This document shows, piece after piece, positions 48,146-56,880 of a stretch of 64,000 nucleotides of DNA. Every line of letters begins with the position of its first letter. Position 1 is the first letter of the stretch. The notes under the pieces were generated by a model, which made no database searches, was not told the origin of the DNA, and saw only the letters and a list, made by a program, of their open reading frames with translations. The translations under genes were made by a program, and so were the position numbers. Source of the DNA: an uncultured Bacteroidota bacterium (GTDB lineage Bacteria; Bacteroidota; Bacteroidia; Flavobacteriales; Flavobacteriaceae); NCBI GenBank assembly GCA_902559035.1, contig CACEGG010000003.1:1-64000 (forward strand). The letters run 5' to 3'.

Positions 48146-50302
48146 TTAGAATTTGAGGGTTATTCCAATTAAAAAGTTTCTTGTAGCTTGAGGATAGTAA
48201 CCTGCTCCATCCATAGTCTTAGTTTGTCCAGGAACTGACCAAGTATCGTCGTATGTATAATAATATCCATTTGAAACGTATTCTTTATCAAGTATATTAT
48301 TAATCAAGCCTGAAATTATAATTTCTTTAAAAGTCTTCTTCGGATTTATTTTATAATTAAGATTTAGATCGTTAACAAAATAGCTGTCAAGAATAGAATT
48401 GACTGCATCAATATTACCCATATATTGCTTTCCAACATACTTAGATAAAAAGCTAATGTCAAGATTATCTTTGGGTGAAAAAACTATTGTATTTGAAGCA
48501 ATAACGTCCGGAGAAAATGAAATATTCGTTTTTCCAAAATCAACTATTTTTCCATCAAATTTTGATAATGTTTGTTTGTTCTTATTGGAACTTAGTGTAA
48601 CGTTTGTATTCATTAAAAAAAACTCAGAAAGTTTAATCTTAGCCTCGGCTTCAATACCCATTCTGTAACTTGAACCACTATTAGTACGAATAGGAGATCC
48701 TACATCATCAAGCTCCCCTGTCAATACTAATTGTTCATTATACAACATGTAGTATGTATTTATATTTAATCTTAACCCATCCTTTCTGAATCGCCACCCA
48801 ATTTCAAAGTCATTTAATTGTTCTGGTTTAATGTTTTCGTTGCTCTCAAAATCACTTCGACTAGGCTCTCTGTTAGCCCTTGAATAGGACCCGTACACCA
48901 TCGATTGTGAACTCAGTTTGTAGGATAGTCCAAATTTTGGATTAAAAAAACTATAAGACTCATCAAGTAACATATTAACTAAATCTGATGTATATCCAGT
49001 TGTTTTATAATTAACATTTCTAAGTTGAAAATCAGCGTAAAATTCAAAAGCATTGTTTAAGATTAAAGACCCTTTAGCAAATAAACTAAAATCAGTTTTT
49101 TTACCATTTCCATCATAGTATCTGTCTCTAATAGAAGAACTTTTACTAAAATTTCTTGCCCATATAACTTCTCCAAAGTGATCCCCGCTATATGTACTGT
49201 ATGAGGTATTAAACATTAAATTTAACTTACTTGAATTATAATTAGTTGATGCATTTAAAACATAGAAATTATTATCTAACCAACGTCTTCTTATTAAATC
49301 AGTTGTTCCTGTTAAATTACCATTTTGGTCAGTATCTGAATCTACAATTCCCCCATATGTATCAACTGAATCAGCCTCTCTATATTGCTCAAAATAACCT
49401 CTTCCATAGGTGTAATTAAGACCAAGATTAGTCGACCATTTTTCATTTAATTTTTGGTTCCAATGCAACTGATAATGATCTTGTTTGTAGTTATCAATTT
49501 CATTTTCATAAGTATATGGATTTTGTCTACGGTTATCCTGTAATTCATCCCAACTTAGTCCATACCAAGATTGATAAGTTTTTTCATGTCCACCAAAAGT
49601 TAGTGCTTTAATTAAGGTATTTCCCTTAATGTAAGCACCTTGAACAAAGTACGATTTCAAATCAGAATATGCTCTATCAATATATCCGTCAGAATCGATT
49701 TTAGATAATCTACCAGAAAGCTCAAAAGAGTCGTTCAGTTTTCCAGAACTAAACTTAACAGTATGTTTCAAAGTATTAAAACTTCCAACTGAGTTAGAAA
49801 TTTGCGCATAAGGACTTTCAGAAATAGCATCTGTGAGTATGTTAATACTTGCTCCGAATGCCCCAGAGCCATTGGTCGAAGTTCCAACCCCTCTTTGAAC
49901 CTGTAAACTTTCTACGGAAGAAACAAAATCTGGTAAATTGACCCAGTAAGTTCCGTGTGATTCTGGATCATTGAATGGAATCCCATTAATGGTAATATTA
50001 GTAGATTGTGGGCTTATACCTCTAATTCTTATTCCAGTATAACCAATTCCAGCTCCGGCATCTGAGGTTGTAACTACTGAGGGTAAAAAATTTAGTAAAA
50101 CTGGTAAATCTTGGCCTAAATTTCGAGAGGACATTTCAGATTTTGAGATATTTGAATGACTGATAGGTGAGGAATATTTAACTCTAACAGACTGTACGAT
50201 AACTTCATCCAAAACCTGTTTGGTTCCCTGTAAAGTGTCTATAACTTGTTGAGAATAAACATTGAATGAAATCAATAATAAAAAGTAAATCCCTTTTTTC
50301 AT
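48146..50302 (-). CDS. TonB-dependent receptor under a TPP riboswitch, predicted thiamin-related outer-membrane transporter
   Basis: Plug (LPVLLNFLPSVVTTSDAGAGIGYTGIRIRGISPQSTNITINGIPFNDPESHG, VESLQVQRGVGTSTNGSGAFGASINI); barrel ends GITLKF; TPP riboswitch immediately upstream. Confidence 0.88.
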   Translation of the reverse strand: MKKGIYFLLLISFNVYSQQVIDTLQGTKQVLDEVIVQSVRVKYSSPISHSNISKSEMSSRNLGQDLPVLLNFLPSVVTTSDAGAGIGYTGIRIRGISPQSTNITINGIPFNDPESHGTYWVNLPDFVSSVESLQVQRGVGTSTNGSGAFGASINILTDAISESPYAQISNSVGSFNTLKHTVKFSSGKLNDSFELSGRLSKIDSDGYIDRAYSDLKSYFVQGAYIKGNTLIKALTFGGHEKTYQSWYGLSWDELQDNRRQNPYTYENEIDNYKQDHYQLHWNQKLNEKWSTNLGLNYTYGRGYFEQYREADSVDTYGGIVDSDTDQNGNLTGTTDLIRRRWLDNNFYVLNASTNYNSSKLNLMFNTSYSTYSGDHFGEVIWARNFSKSSSIRDRYYDGNGKKTDFSLFAKGSLILNNAFEFYADFQLRNVNYKTTGYTSDLVNMLLDESYSFFNPKFGLSYKLSSQSMVYGSYSRANREPSRSDFESNENIKPEQLNDFEIGWRFRKDGLRLNINTYYMLYNEQLVLTGELDDVGSPIRTNSGSSYRMGIEAEAKIKLSEFFLMNTNVTLSSNKNKQTLSKFDGKIVDFGKTNISFSPDVIASNTIVFSPKDNLDISFLSKYVGKQYMGNIDAVNSILDSYFVNDLNLNYKINPKKTFKEIIISGLINNILDKEYVSNGYYYTYDDTWSVPGQTKTMDGAGYYPQATRNFLIGITLKF

Positions 50303-50337
50303 ATACTAAGTTATTTCAATGGAATACAGGGATTGAT

Positions 50338-50403
50338 AACAATTTTCCTCTCCAAAATTACTTGGCAGGTTCATTGGGTATAATCTCAGCCGTAGCACCC
50401 CAT
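50338..50403 (-). ncRNA. TPP riboswitch (THI element)
   Basis: Minus strand UGGGGUGCUACGGCUGAGAUUAUACCCAAUGAACCUGCCAAGUAAUUUUGGAGAGGAAAA matches GGGGUGC..GGCUGAGA..UACCC..UGAACCUG..GGA. Confidence 0.92.
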
Positions 50404-50414
50404 TTATTATTTAA

Positions 50415-50446
50415 CAAATATAGTATAAAACTTATTTATTGAACAA
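50415..50446 (-). promoter_or_regulatory. Bacteroidetes-type promoter for the TPP riboswitch transcript
   Basis: TTG-N21-TATATTTG just upstream of the aptamer; the TTG overlaps the end of the preceding gene. Confidence 0.65.
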
Positions 50447-50995
50447 AGAATTTATTGCTTTAGTAGCAGTATCTAATCTTTTTGACAATGATCCTGAAAC
50501 TTCAATGTATGGCCTATGATATTTAATTAAAGTTTCTTTAAAAGCATCAAACATTTTTTCTCTTTCATTTGGTCTATCTCTTAAATCATCTTTTTCCCAT
50601 GGAATGTCGATATTTGTCAAAATATACAAATCATAGGAATTTTTAAGTGCATATTTTTCAAGAAGAGGATCACAATATCCGTCATAATAAGTTTCAGAAT
50701 ATACTTTAGTTTCCAGTAGATCAGTATCACAAATCAACAGTTGCTTAGAGATTTTAGAAAGTTTATTTTCTAGTTTAATTTGTCCAATTGCTATGGGAAT
50801 TAAATCCTCAAGTTCACAAACTTTCTTTTCAACATTCCATTTTTTCTGTAAGTAATCTCTAGCATATTCCTTGACCCAATGGGTTTTATAGTGATTTGCT
50901 AATTCTTTAGATAAGGTTGTTTTTCCTGAGGATTCCGGTCCAAAAAGAACTATTTTTAAGCAGTTTGATTTGAGTTGTCTAAGATTTTTTTCCAT
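50432..50995 (-). CDS. NadR-like AAA ATPase/nucleoside-type kinase
   Basis: VLFGPESSGKTTLSKELANHY; EYARDYL; ICDTDLLETKVY; RPNEREKMFDAF. Confidence 0.87.
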   Translation of the reverse strand: MEKNLRQLKSNCLKIVLFGPESSGKTTLSKELANHYKTHWVKEYARDYLQKKWNVEKKVCELEDLIPIAIGQIKLENKLSKISKQLLICDTDLLETKVYSETYYDGYCDPLLEKYALKNSYDLYILTNIDIPWEKDDLRDRPNEREKMFDAFKETLIKYHRPYIEVSGSLSKRLDTATKAINSLFNK

Positions 50996-51576
50996 GTGTA
51001 ATAACCTGAAATAGCAATCACAGTAAAAATAATGTATTGTATGCTAGTAAATGTTAATCCTTTGTAAAAATATAATGGAATTGAAATAATATTTCCAATA
51101 ATCCAGAATATCCAATTTTCAATCTTTCTGTTAGCCATAAGCCACATCGCAACAAAGAAAATAGCTGTTGTAAAATTGTCTATGTATGATGTATATGATC
51201 CCCATTTATCAAAATAATTATAAATACCATATACAAAGCTTAATGAAAAAAAGAATATAATTAAAGATGTTATTTTTTCAGGTGAGCTTACTTTTGAAAT
51301 GGGAGTAACAATATTATTTACTTTTCGTGTCCATATATACCAACCATAAATACTCATCATAAAATAGTATGCATTTATCATCATATCCCCAAGCAAACTC
51401 CATTTAAAAAGTAAGTAAGTAAAAATAGAAGTAGAAATCATTCCTGTAGGATATACAAGAATATTGTTTTTTTTTGAAAACCAAACACTCAATATTCCAA
51501 ATACGACAGCAATAATTTCAAGTGAAATATCCAAGGTTTGGTAATCTGAATACTGTTGAAATAATAGATCAAACAT
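50956..51576 (-). CDS. PnuC-family transporter (nicotinamide riboside or thiamin)
   Basis: Multiple TM helices; SLLGDMMINAYYFMMSIYGWYIWTRK; WIIGNIISIPLYFYKGLTFTSIQYIIFTVIAISGYYTWKK. Confidence 0.92.
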   Translation of the reverse strand: MFDLLFQQYSDYQTLDISLEIIAVVFGILSVWFSKKNNILVYPTGMISTSIFTYLLFKWSLLGDMMINAYYFMMSIYGWYIWTRKVNNIVTPISKVSSPEKITSLIIFFFSLSFVYGIYNYFDKWGSYTSYIDNFTTAIFFVAMWLMANRKIENWIFWIIGNIISIPLYFYKGLTFTSIQYIIFTVIAISGYYTWKKILDNSNQTA

Positions 51577-51578
51577 GA

Positions 51579-52196
51579 CTACTGAATTATTTTAGCTAAT
51601 GAACAAATGTAATTAGAAATAGTAAAGAGATCTACACTAAACTGTTCAAGTATTTCATTTTTATTAATTACAACAAGTGCTTTGTCATTTTTCAGAGACT
51701 GAATTTTTATATTTTTTTTAAAATCTATGCCACTATGTCCAAAAGCTTTGAATACTGATTCTTTAATAGTCCAAGCTTTTGTAAGACTTTCTACAGATTT
51801 AATATCAAAAATATCATGTTCTTGGTTAGAGATAAATTTCATTGATATATTTAAAATTTGATTTCTAAATTTTTCTATATCTATGCCTGCTTTATTATTT
51901 GAAATAAAAATACCTGAATAATTAAAAGAATGTGTAATGGATATAAATCTAGCTTTTAAAGAAGGTTTTCCATTTAAATCATAGTGAATATCTTCAAATG
52001 ATAAATTTTGTTTTTCTAAAAGATTAAGGATACTTAAAAATTCAATTTGTTTAACTTTTGATTTAATTGAATTTAACTTTGAATTAAAAGAAGAATCTTG
52101 TTTAAGAGAATCTAAAAGTTCTTGTTTTGTTTCAGAAATATGCCAAATCAAAACAAACTCTTCTTTATTTATCTTGATTTTTTTGTATAAAGGCAT
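51579..52196 (-). CDS. 4'-phosphopantetheinyl transferase superfamily protein
   Basis: SITHSFNYSGIFISNNKAGIDIEKFR; SLTKAWTIKESVFKAFG. Confidence 0.92.
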   Translation of the reverse strand: MPLYKKIKINKEEFVLIWHISETKQELLDSLKQDSSFNSKLNSIKSKVKQIEFLSILNLLEKQNLSFEDIHYDLNGKPSLKARFISITHSFNYSGIFISNNKAGIDIEKFRNQILNISMKFISNQEHDIFDIKSVESLTKAWTIKESVFKAFGHSGIDFKKNIKIQSLKNDKALVVINKNEILEQFSVDLFTISNYICSLAKIIQ

Positions 52197-52253
52197 TTTC
52201 TAGTATAGAATACAAATATACTTAAAGAAAATTTTTTGAAATTCTAGGAATGA

Positions 52254-52514
52254 TTAAGCTTCGAATGGAATTATAGAAACAAAAGATTTATTGTCTTTCT
52301 TTTTCGTAAACTGGACTATACCATCAACTCTAGCGTGAAGTGTATGATCTTTACTAACGTATACATTCTCACCAGCTTTATGAGCAGTTCCTCTCTGACG
52401 AACAATAATATTTCCAGCTATAGCTGCTTGGCCACCAAAAATTTTTACACCAAGTCGTTTCGATTCTGATTCTCTACCGTTTTTCGAACTACCTACACCT
52501 TTTTTATGAGCCAT
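52254..52514 (-). CDS. rpmA: 50S ribosomal protein L27
   Basis: [29 protein letters not shown]. Confidence 0.98.
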   Translation of the reverse strand: MAHKKGVGSSKNGRESESKRLGVKIFGGQAAIAGNIIVRQRGTAHKAGENVYVSKDHTLHARVDGIVQFTKKKDNKSFVSIIPFEA

Positions 52515-52529
52515 TTTTAATGAATTTAA

Positions 52530-53006
52530 TTATTTCTTAGTTTCTGTTTTTTTTGCTGTAGTTTTTTTAGCTGCTGGCTTTTTTGCTGCAGGCTTCTTTT
52601 TAGCTACTGCTTTTTTTGCTACAGTCTTTTTTACTGAAGAATCATCTTTATTAGATTCTTTCTTAGGTTTTGATTCTACTTTAGCCTTTTTTGTTTTTTC
52701 TAAAATATTTTCAACAACAATTTGAGTTAAAGATTGTCTGTGACCATTCTTAACTTTATAACCCTTTCTTCTTTTCTTTTTGAAAACGATTACCTTATCG
52801 TCTTTTAAATGCTTAACAATTTTGGCTTCGACAGATGCACCTTGAACCATTGGGGTCCCAATAGTTGTTTTACCAGAATTATCTAACATCAAAATATTAT
52901 CAAAACTCACTTTTGAACCTTCCTTTCCCTCAAGTCTATTCACATAAACCTTTTGATCTTTTTCAACTTTAAATTGTTGACCTGCTATTTCTACAACTGC
53001 GTACAT
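52530..53006 (-). CDS. rplU: 50S ribosomal protein L21 with Lys/Ala-rich C-terminal extension (start moved from 53036 to 53006)
   Basis: MYAVVEIAGQQFKVEKDQKVYVNRLEG; KRRKGYKVKNGHRQSLTQI; tail KKAVAKKKPAAKKPAAKKTTAKK. Confidence 0.96.
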   Translation of the reverse strand: MYAVVEIAGQQFKVEKDQKVYVNRLEGKEGSKVSFDNILMLDNSGKTTIGTPMVQGASVEAKIVKHLKDDKVIVFKKKRRKGYKVKNGHRQSLTQIVVENILEKTKKAKVESKPKKESNKDDSSVKKTVAKKAVAKKKPAAKKPAAKKTTAKKTETKK

Positions 53007-53124
53007 AATAATATTTTTATTAAAAAACGTGTGCAAATATACAAGGATTGATCATATATCGCAACATTTAAGACTAAAATATAAAACTAGATAATTAAGT
53101 TCATGCGACAACTTTTTTTACAAA

Positions 53125-54000
53125 CTAGGAATTAGATTTTTTGTTAGCTAAATAAACTCCTATCAAGATGACTATAGTTGCAAAAAGTTGATTTAATGTA
53201 AAAACCTCACCATCGAGAAGACCCCAAAATAAGGCTACAACTGGAAGGGTATAAGTTACAGAAGATACAAATACGGGTGAAGCTATCTGTACAAACTTGT
53301 TGAATAATATTTTTGCAAATACCGTCCCAAAAATTGACAAAATTAGAATATAAAATAAAGCAGATGAAACATCTTTATCGTTTAAATCAAGTTCATTGTA
53401 ATCTGTCATAAAAAATATTACAACAGCAAAAGGAAAAATAAAAATAAAATTTCCTACTGTTATTGCTACTGCCGATACATCTTGCAAATAAACTTTTAAC
53501 AAATTTACTTGAAGAGCGTATAAAATTGAAGCCAATATGATGAAAATGACATAAACAATATTTTGATCAGGATTTATTATAGATCCCTGGTACATTAGTA
53601 ATACTGAACCTATTAAACCTAATATGACTCCTGAAATCTGTTTAGAATCTATTTTAAAGCGATAAAACCCAATACCAATAAGCAAAGTAGCTAAGGGGGT
53701 TAATGAGTTCAATATGGCTGCCAGAGCACTGTCAATTTCGGTTTGTGCATAGGCGAATAAAAAAGGTGGAATAAATGAAACATATCCAGTTATAGCTATC
53801 CATTTCCACTTATTTTTAGGTATTGTTTTTATTGAGGAATATCCAATAATTAATAATAAAAGTGTAGATAATATAGTCCTTAAACTTCCAACCTGTAAAG
53901 GTGTTAAACCAATTAAAGATTTTTTTATTAGAATGTACGAACTCCCCCATACTAAAGACAGTATTAATAAATAAATCCATTTTAAATTTTTATTACTCAT
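53125..54000 (-). CDS. EamA/DMT-superfamily transporter
   Basis: Ten TM helices; LVWGSSYILIKKSLIGLTPLQVGSLR. Confidence 0.92.
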   Translation of the reverse strand: MSNKNLKWIYLLILSLVWGSSYILIKKSLIGLTPLQVGSLRTILSTLLLLIIGYSSIKTIPKNKWKWIAITGYVSFIPPFLFAYAQTEIDSALAAILNSLTPLATLLIGIGFYRFKIDSKQISGVILGLIGSVLLMYQGSIINPDQNIVYVIFIILASILYALQVNLLKVYLQDVSAVAITVGNFIFIFPFAVVIFFMTDYNELDLNDKDVSSALFYILILSIFGTVFAKILFNKFVQIASPVFVSSVTYTLPVVALFWGLLDGEVFTLNQLFATIVILIGVYLANKKSNS

Positions 54001-54006
54001 TTACTA

Positions 54007-54552
54007 TTAATTCCAATTAAATGATTGAATCAATTTTCTAATATTCTTGTTTACATGATTAATAGATGGTAGTAATGAATCGTAATTGGGTTTTGAATCA
54101 AAAAATAATGATCCGGATAGATAAAATTTATCAGAATCAGTTATAAAAAAATATGTATTTGATGGAGTATCTCCACTAAAAGAAAAATATTTTGCAAAAA
54201 CTTTTTTTTGCTCATCCACATACTCACTACTATTTACAAAAAAAGCATTTTCAGAGTTCTTATTAATTTTATCTGTAAAATCTGACTCAATTAAGCTTAA
54301 GTTATTGTCGATTTTAATGTGGGTAATGAATATAGTTGACCTTAATTTTAAATTCTTAATTTTTAAGTTACATCCCTCTTGAGTTAGAATTGACTTATCA
54401 TTAATCTGAAAAGAAAAACCACAATTATTTTGGTAAAGCTTATAATTTGGTGTTTGAAATTCTTTATACAAAAAAGCATTAGGCTTTGGAATTATTGGAT
54501 CATTGGAACATCCAAGAATAAAAAAAACAGTAAGCAATGAAATTCTTTTCAT
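54007..54552 (-). CDS. gldD: Gliding motility lipoprotein GldD
   Basis: Lipobox FFILGCSND; PKPNAFLYKEF; FYLSGSLFFDSKPNYDSLLPSINHVNKNIRKLIQSFNWN matches recalled GldD C-termini; ssb/mutY neighbourhood. Confidence 0.88.
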   Translation of the reverse strand: MKRISLLTVFFILGCSNDPIIPKPNAFLYKEFQTPNYKLYQNNCGFSFQINDKSILTQEGCNLKIKNLKLRSTIFITHIKIDNNLSLIESDFTDKINKNSENAFFVNSSEYVDEQKKVFAKYFSFSGDTPSNTYFFITDSDKFYLSGSLFFDSKPNYDSLLPSINHVNKNIRKLIQSFNWN

Positions 54553-54712
54553 TTTTTTAAATCAGTTTCTGAAAGTAAGAAAAAGTTAACTCTGAACTAA
54601 AAATCAGTGTATAATATCTGATGAGTAAAAGAACTGTTGATGTTTTAATTTGATCAGGATAAAATTCTATCAATAAAAATGTATTTAACAATTTAAATTT
54701 TATGAGAAAAGA

Positions 54713-55150
54713 TTAAAATGGTAGATCATCAGCCTGATCTTCAGGTGCTTTTGTTTCTGGTTGTGGGGCCGTCGGAGGAGTAAATGTAGAGGGCTCCGTC
54801 TGATTCATCTCGTTTTTATTAGATAAAAAATTAAATTCATTAACATGTATTTCTGTAGAATAGCGTTGAACACCATCCTCTGATTGCCACTTTCTAGTTT
54901 TAATTTTTCCTTCAACATAAATTTTATCTCCTTTGTTGAGATATTTTTCACAAATTTCAGCAGCTTTATTACGAACTACAACATTGTGCCACTCAGTATT
55001 TGAAACTTTTTCTCCAGTTGTTTTATTTGTGTAATTTTCATTTGTAGCAATTGGAAATCTACCGATGCAACCTCCACCATCAAAATGATGTAATTTAACA
55101 TCGTCTCCAAGATTTCCGATAAGCATTACTTTATTAAGGGATCCACTCAT
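54713..55150 (-). CDS. ssb: Single-stranded DNA-binding protein
   Basis: SGSLNKVMLIGNLGDDVKLHHF; TEWHNVVVRNKAAEICEKYLNKGDKIYVEGKIKTRKW; DDLPF tail. Confidence 0.97.
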   Translation of the reverse strand: MSGSLNKVMLIGNLGDDVKLHHFDGGGCIGRFPIATNENYTNKTTGEKVSNTEWHNVVVRNKAAEICEKYLNKGDKIYVEGKIKTRKWQSEDGVQRYSTEIHVNEFNFLSNKNEMNQTEPSTFTPPTAPQPETKAPEDQADDLPF

Positions 55151-55180
55151 TTTATATGTATTATATTCAAATATAGGAAA

Positions 55181-56254
55181 TTACATCAAGAATCTTTCTA
55201 ATGTATTTATATATGATATTAGGGGTTTTGGAAAAGGATAATTGTTAAGGTTACTAATTGAAATACCTCGTTCAACAGGGCTTGAAGTTCTAATAATCCA
55301 GAATTTTAATTCTAAATTTTGATGTGATAATTTATGATTATGTATTTTGTCTAAATATATTTTTTCAAATGAAAATTTAGATTTATAATTTGATTCAAGA
55401 AATTCTATAATTATTTCATCATTTATTTTATCCATGCTCTCAATTAATGGAAAATTATATAAGTTCTGCCAGATATCTTTTTTTTTTCTTTTTTTAATTA
55501 TTATTTTTTTATAAAAATCCATCACAACTAAGTAATTTAAAGTTCTGAATTTTACAGTTGCATTTTTCTTCTTTACAGGAAAATTAAGGATAGTTTTATT
55601 TTGGTATGAGAGGCAATCCTTATTAAAAATACAATCACAACAACTGGGATTTTTTGGACGGCAAACAGTAGATCCAAAGTCCATTATTGCTTGATTAAAA
55701 TCTCCTGGATATTTTTTTGAAATCAACCTGAATAATACTTTTTTAAATTCTTTTACTGCAGTACTTGTATTAATGGTGATGCTTATTTCAAATAGTCTTG
55801 AAATTAAACGATATACGTTTCCATCTAACACAGGTCTAATCTCATTATTTGAAAATGAACTTATAGCACTTGCTGAGTAGTCTCCAATTCCAGGAAGTTT
55901 TATAAGTTCATCATAAGTTTTAGGAAATTTTGAATCATATTCTTTTACTACTTTTTGTGAAGCTTTGTGTAAATTTCTTGCTCTGCTGTAATAACCTAAA
56001 CCTTCCCAATTCTTCAAAACTTTTTGTTCTGATGAGATAGATAATGAATCAACATCTGGAAATAATTTCACAAATTTATTGTAGTAGGGTAACCCTTGTT
56101 TTATTTGTGTTTGTTGAAGGATAATTTCAGAAAGCCAGATTTTGTACGGATCTTTAGTATCGCGCCAGGGCAAAGACCTCTTATTGTCTGAATACCAGCT
56201 AATTAAATTTGATGCAAAATTTTTAGAAATTTTATTTAATAAATCTATTTTCAA
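55181..56254 (-). CDS. mutY: A/G-specific adenine glycosylase
   Basis: LPWRDTKDPYKIWLSEIILQQTQI; LPGIGDYSASAI; CxxxxxxCxxCxxxxxC cluster (CRPKNPSCCDCIFNKDC). Confidence 0.97.
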   Translation of the reverse strand: MKIDLLNKISKNFASNLISWYSDNKRSLPWRDTKDPYKIWLSEIILQQTQIKQGLPYYNKFVKLFPDVDSLSISSEQKVLKNWEGLGYYSRARNLHKASQKVVKEYDSKFPKTYDELIKLPGIGDYSASAISSFSNNEIRPVLDGNVYRLISRLFEISITINTSTAVKEFKKVLFRLISKKYPGDFNQAIMDFGSTVCRPKNPSCCDCIFNKDCLSYQNKTILNFPVKKKNATVKFRTLNYLVVMDFYKKIIIKKRKKKDIWQNLYNFPLIESMDKINDEIIIEFLESNYKSKFSFEKIYLDKIHNHKLSHQNLELKFWIIRTSSPVERGISISNLNNYPFPKPLISYINTLERFLM

Positions 56255-56355
56255 AACAAATATTGAAATTATTAGAGCATTTTAAAAGATGAATAATGAA
56301 TATAAATTTATATATTTGGCACCTTAAAAAGTAAACATAAGTAAATAATAAGAAT

Positions 56356-56637
56356 ATGACAAAAGCTGAGATAGTTTCAAAAGTTTCCAACAATTTAGGA
56401 TTGGACAAAAACGAAGTTTTAGCAACAGTAGAAAATTTAATGGAAGAAATTAAAGGCTCATTAAATAATGGAGAAAATGTTTATCTAAGAGGTTTTGGAA
56501 GCTTTATAGTTAAGAAGAGAGCTGAAAAAACTGGAAGAAACATCTCAAAAAATACAACAATAAGAATTCCTGCACACCATATCCCGGCCTTTAAACCGGC
56601 TAAAGTTTTCGTAGAGGGTGTCAAGAAAAATAATTAA
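56356..56637 (+). CDS. HU/IHF family DNA-binding protein
   Basis: MTKAEIVSKVSNNLGLDKNEVLATVENLMEEIK; RGFGSFIVKKRAEKTGRNISKNTTIRIPAHHIPAFKPAK. Confidence 0.96.
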   Translation: MTKAEIVSKVSNNLGLDKNEVLATVENLMEEIKGSLNNGENVYLRGFGSFIVKKRAEKTGRNISKNTTIRIPAHHIPAFKPAKVFVEGVKKNN

Positions 56638-56647
56638 AATTTAGATT

Positions 56648-56740
56648 ATGCCAAGTGGTAAGAAAAGAAAAAGACACAAAGTAGCTACACATAAGCGAAA
56701 AAAGAGAAGTCGTGCTAACAGGCACAAAAAGAATAAGTAA
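56648..56740 (+). CDS. 30-aa highly basic conserved protein MPSGKKRKRHKVATHKRKKRSRANRHKKNK (missing from the ORF track)
   Basis: ATG..TAA ORF 10 nt after the HU stop; sequence type I recall as widely conserved in Bacteroidetes at this locus. Confidence 0.88.
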   Translation: MPSGKKRKRHKVATHKRKKRSRANRHKKNK

Positions 56741-56880
56741 TATTCTTATTTCTGAACAAAATGTTCTTTGACATGAATCAAGTTTAGTGAATTTCAGCAC
56801 AAAAACTTTATTCCACGTAAATTAAAATCCTGTGAATCAAGTATAACCAGTTCACTTATGGTGAACATAAATTCAATATT

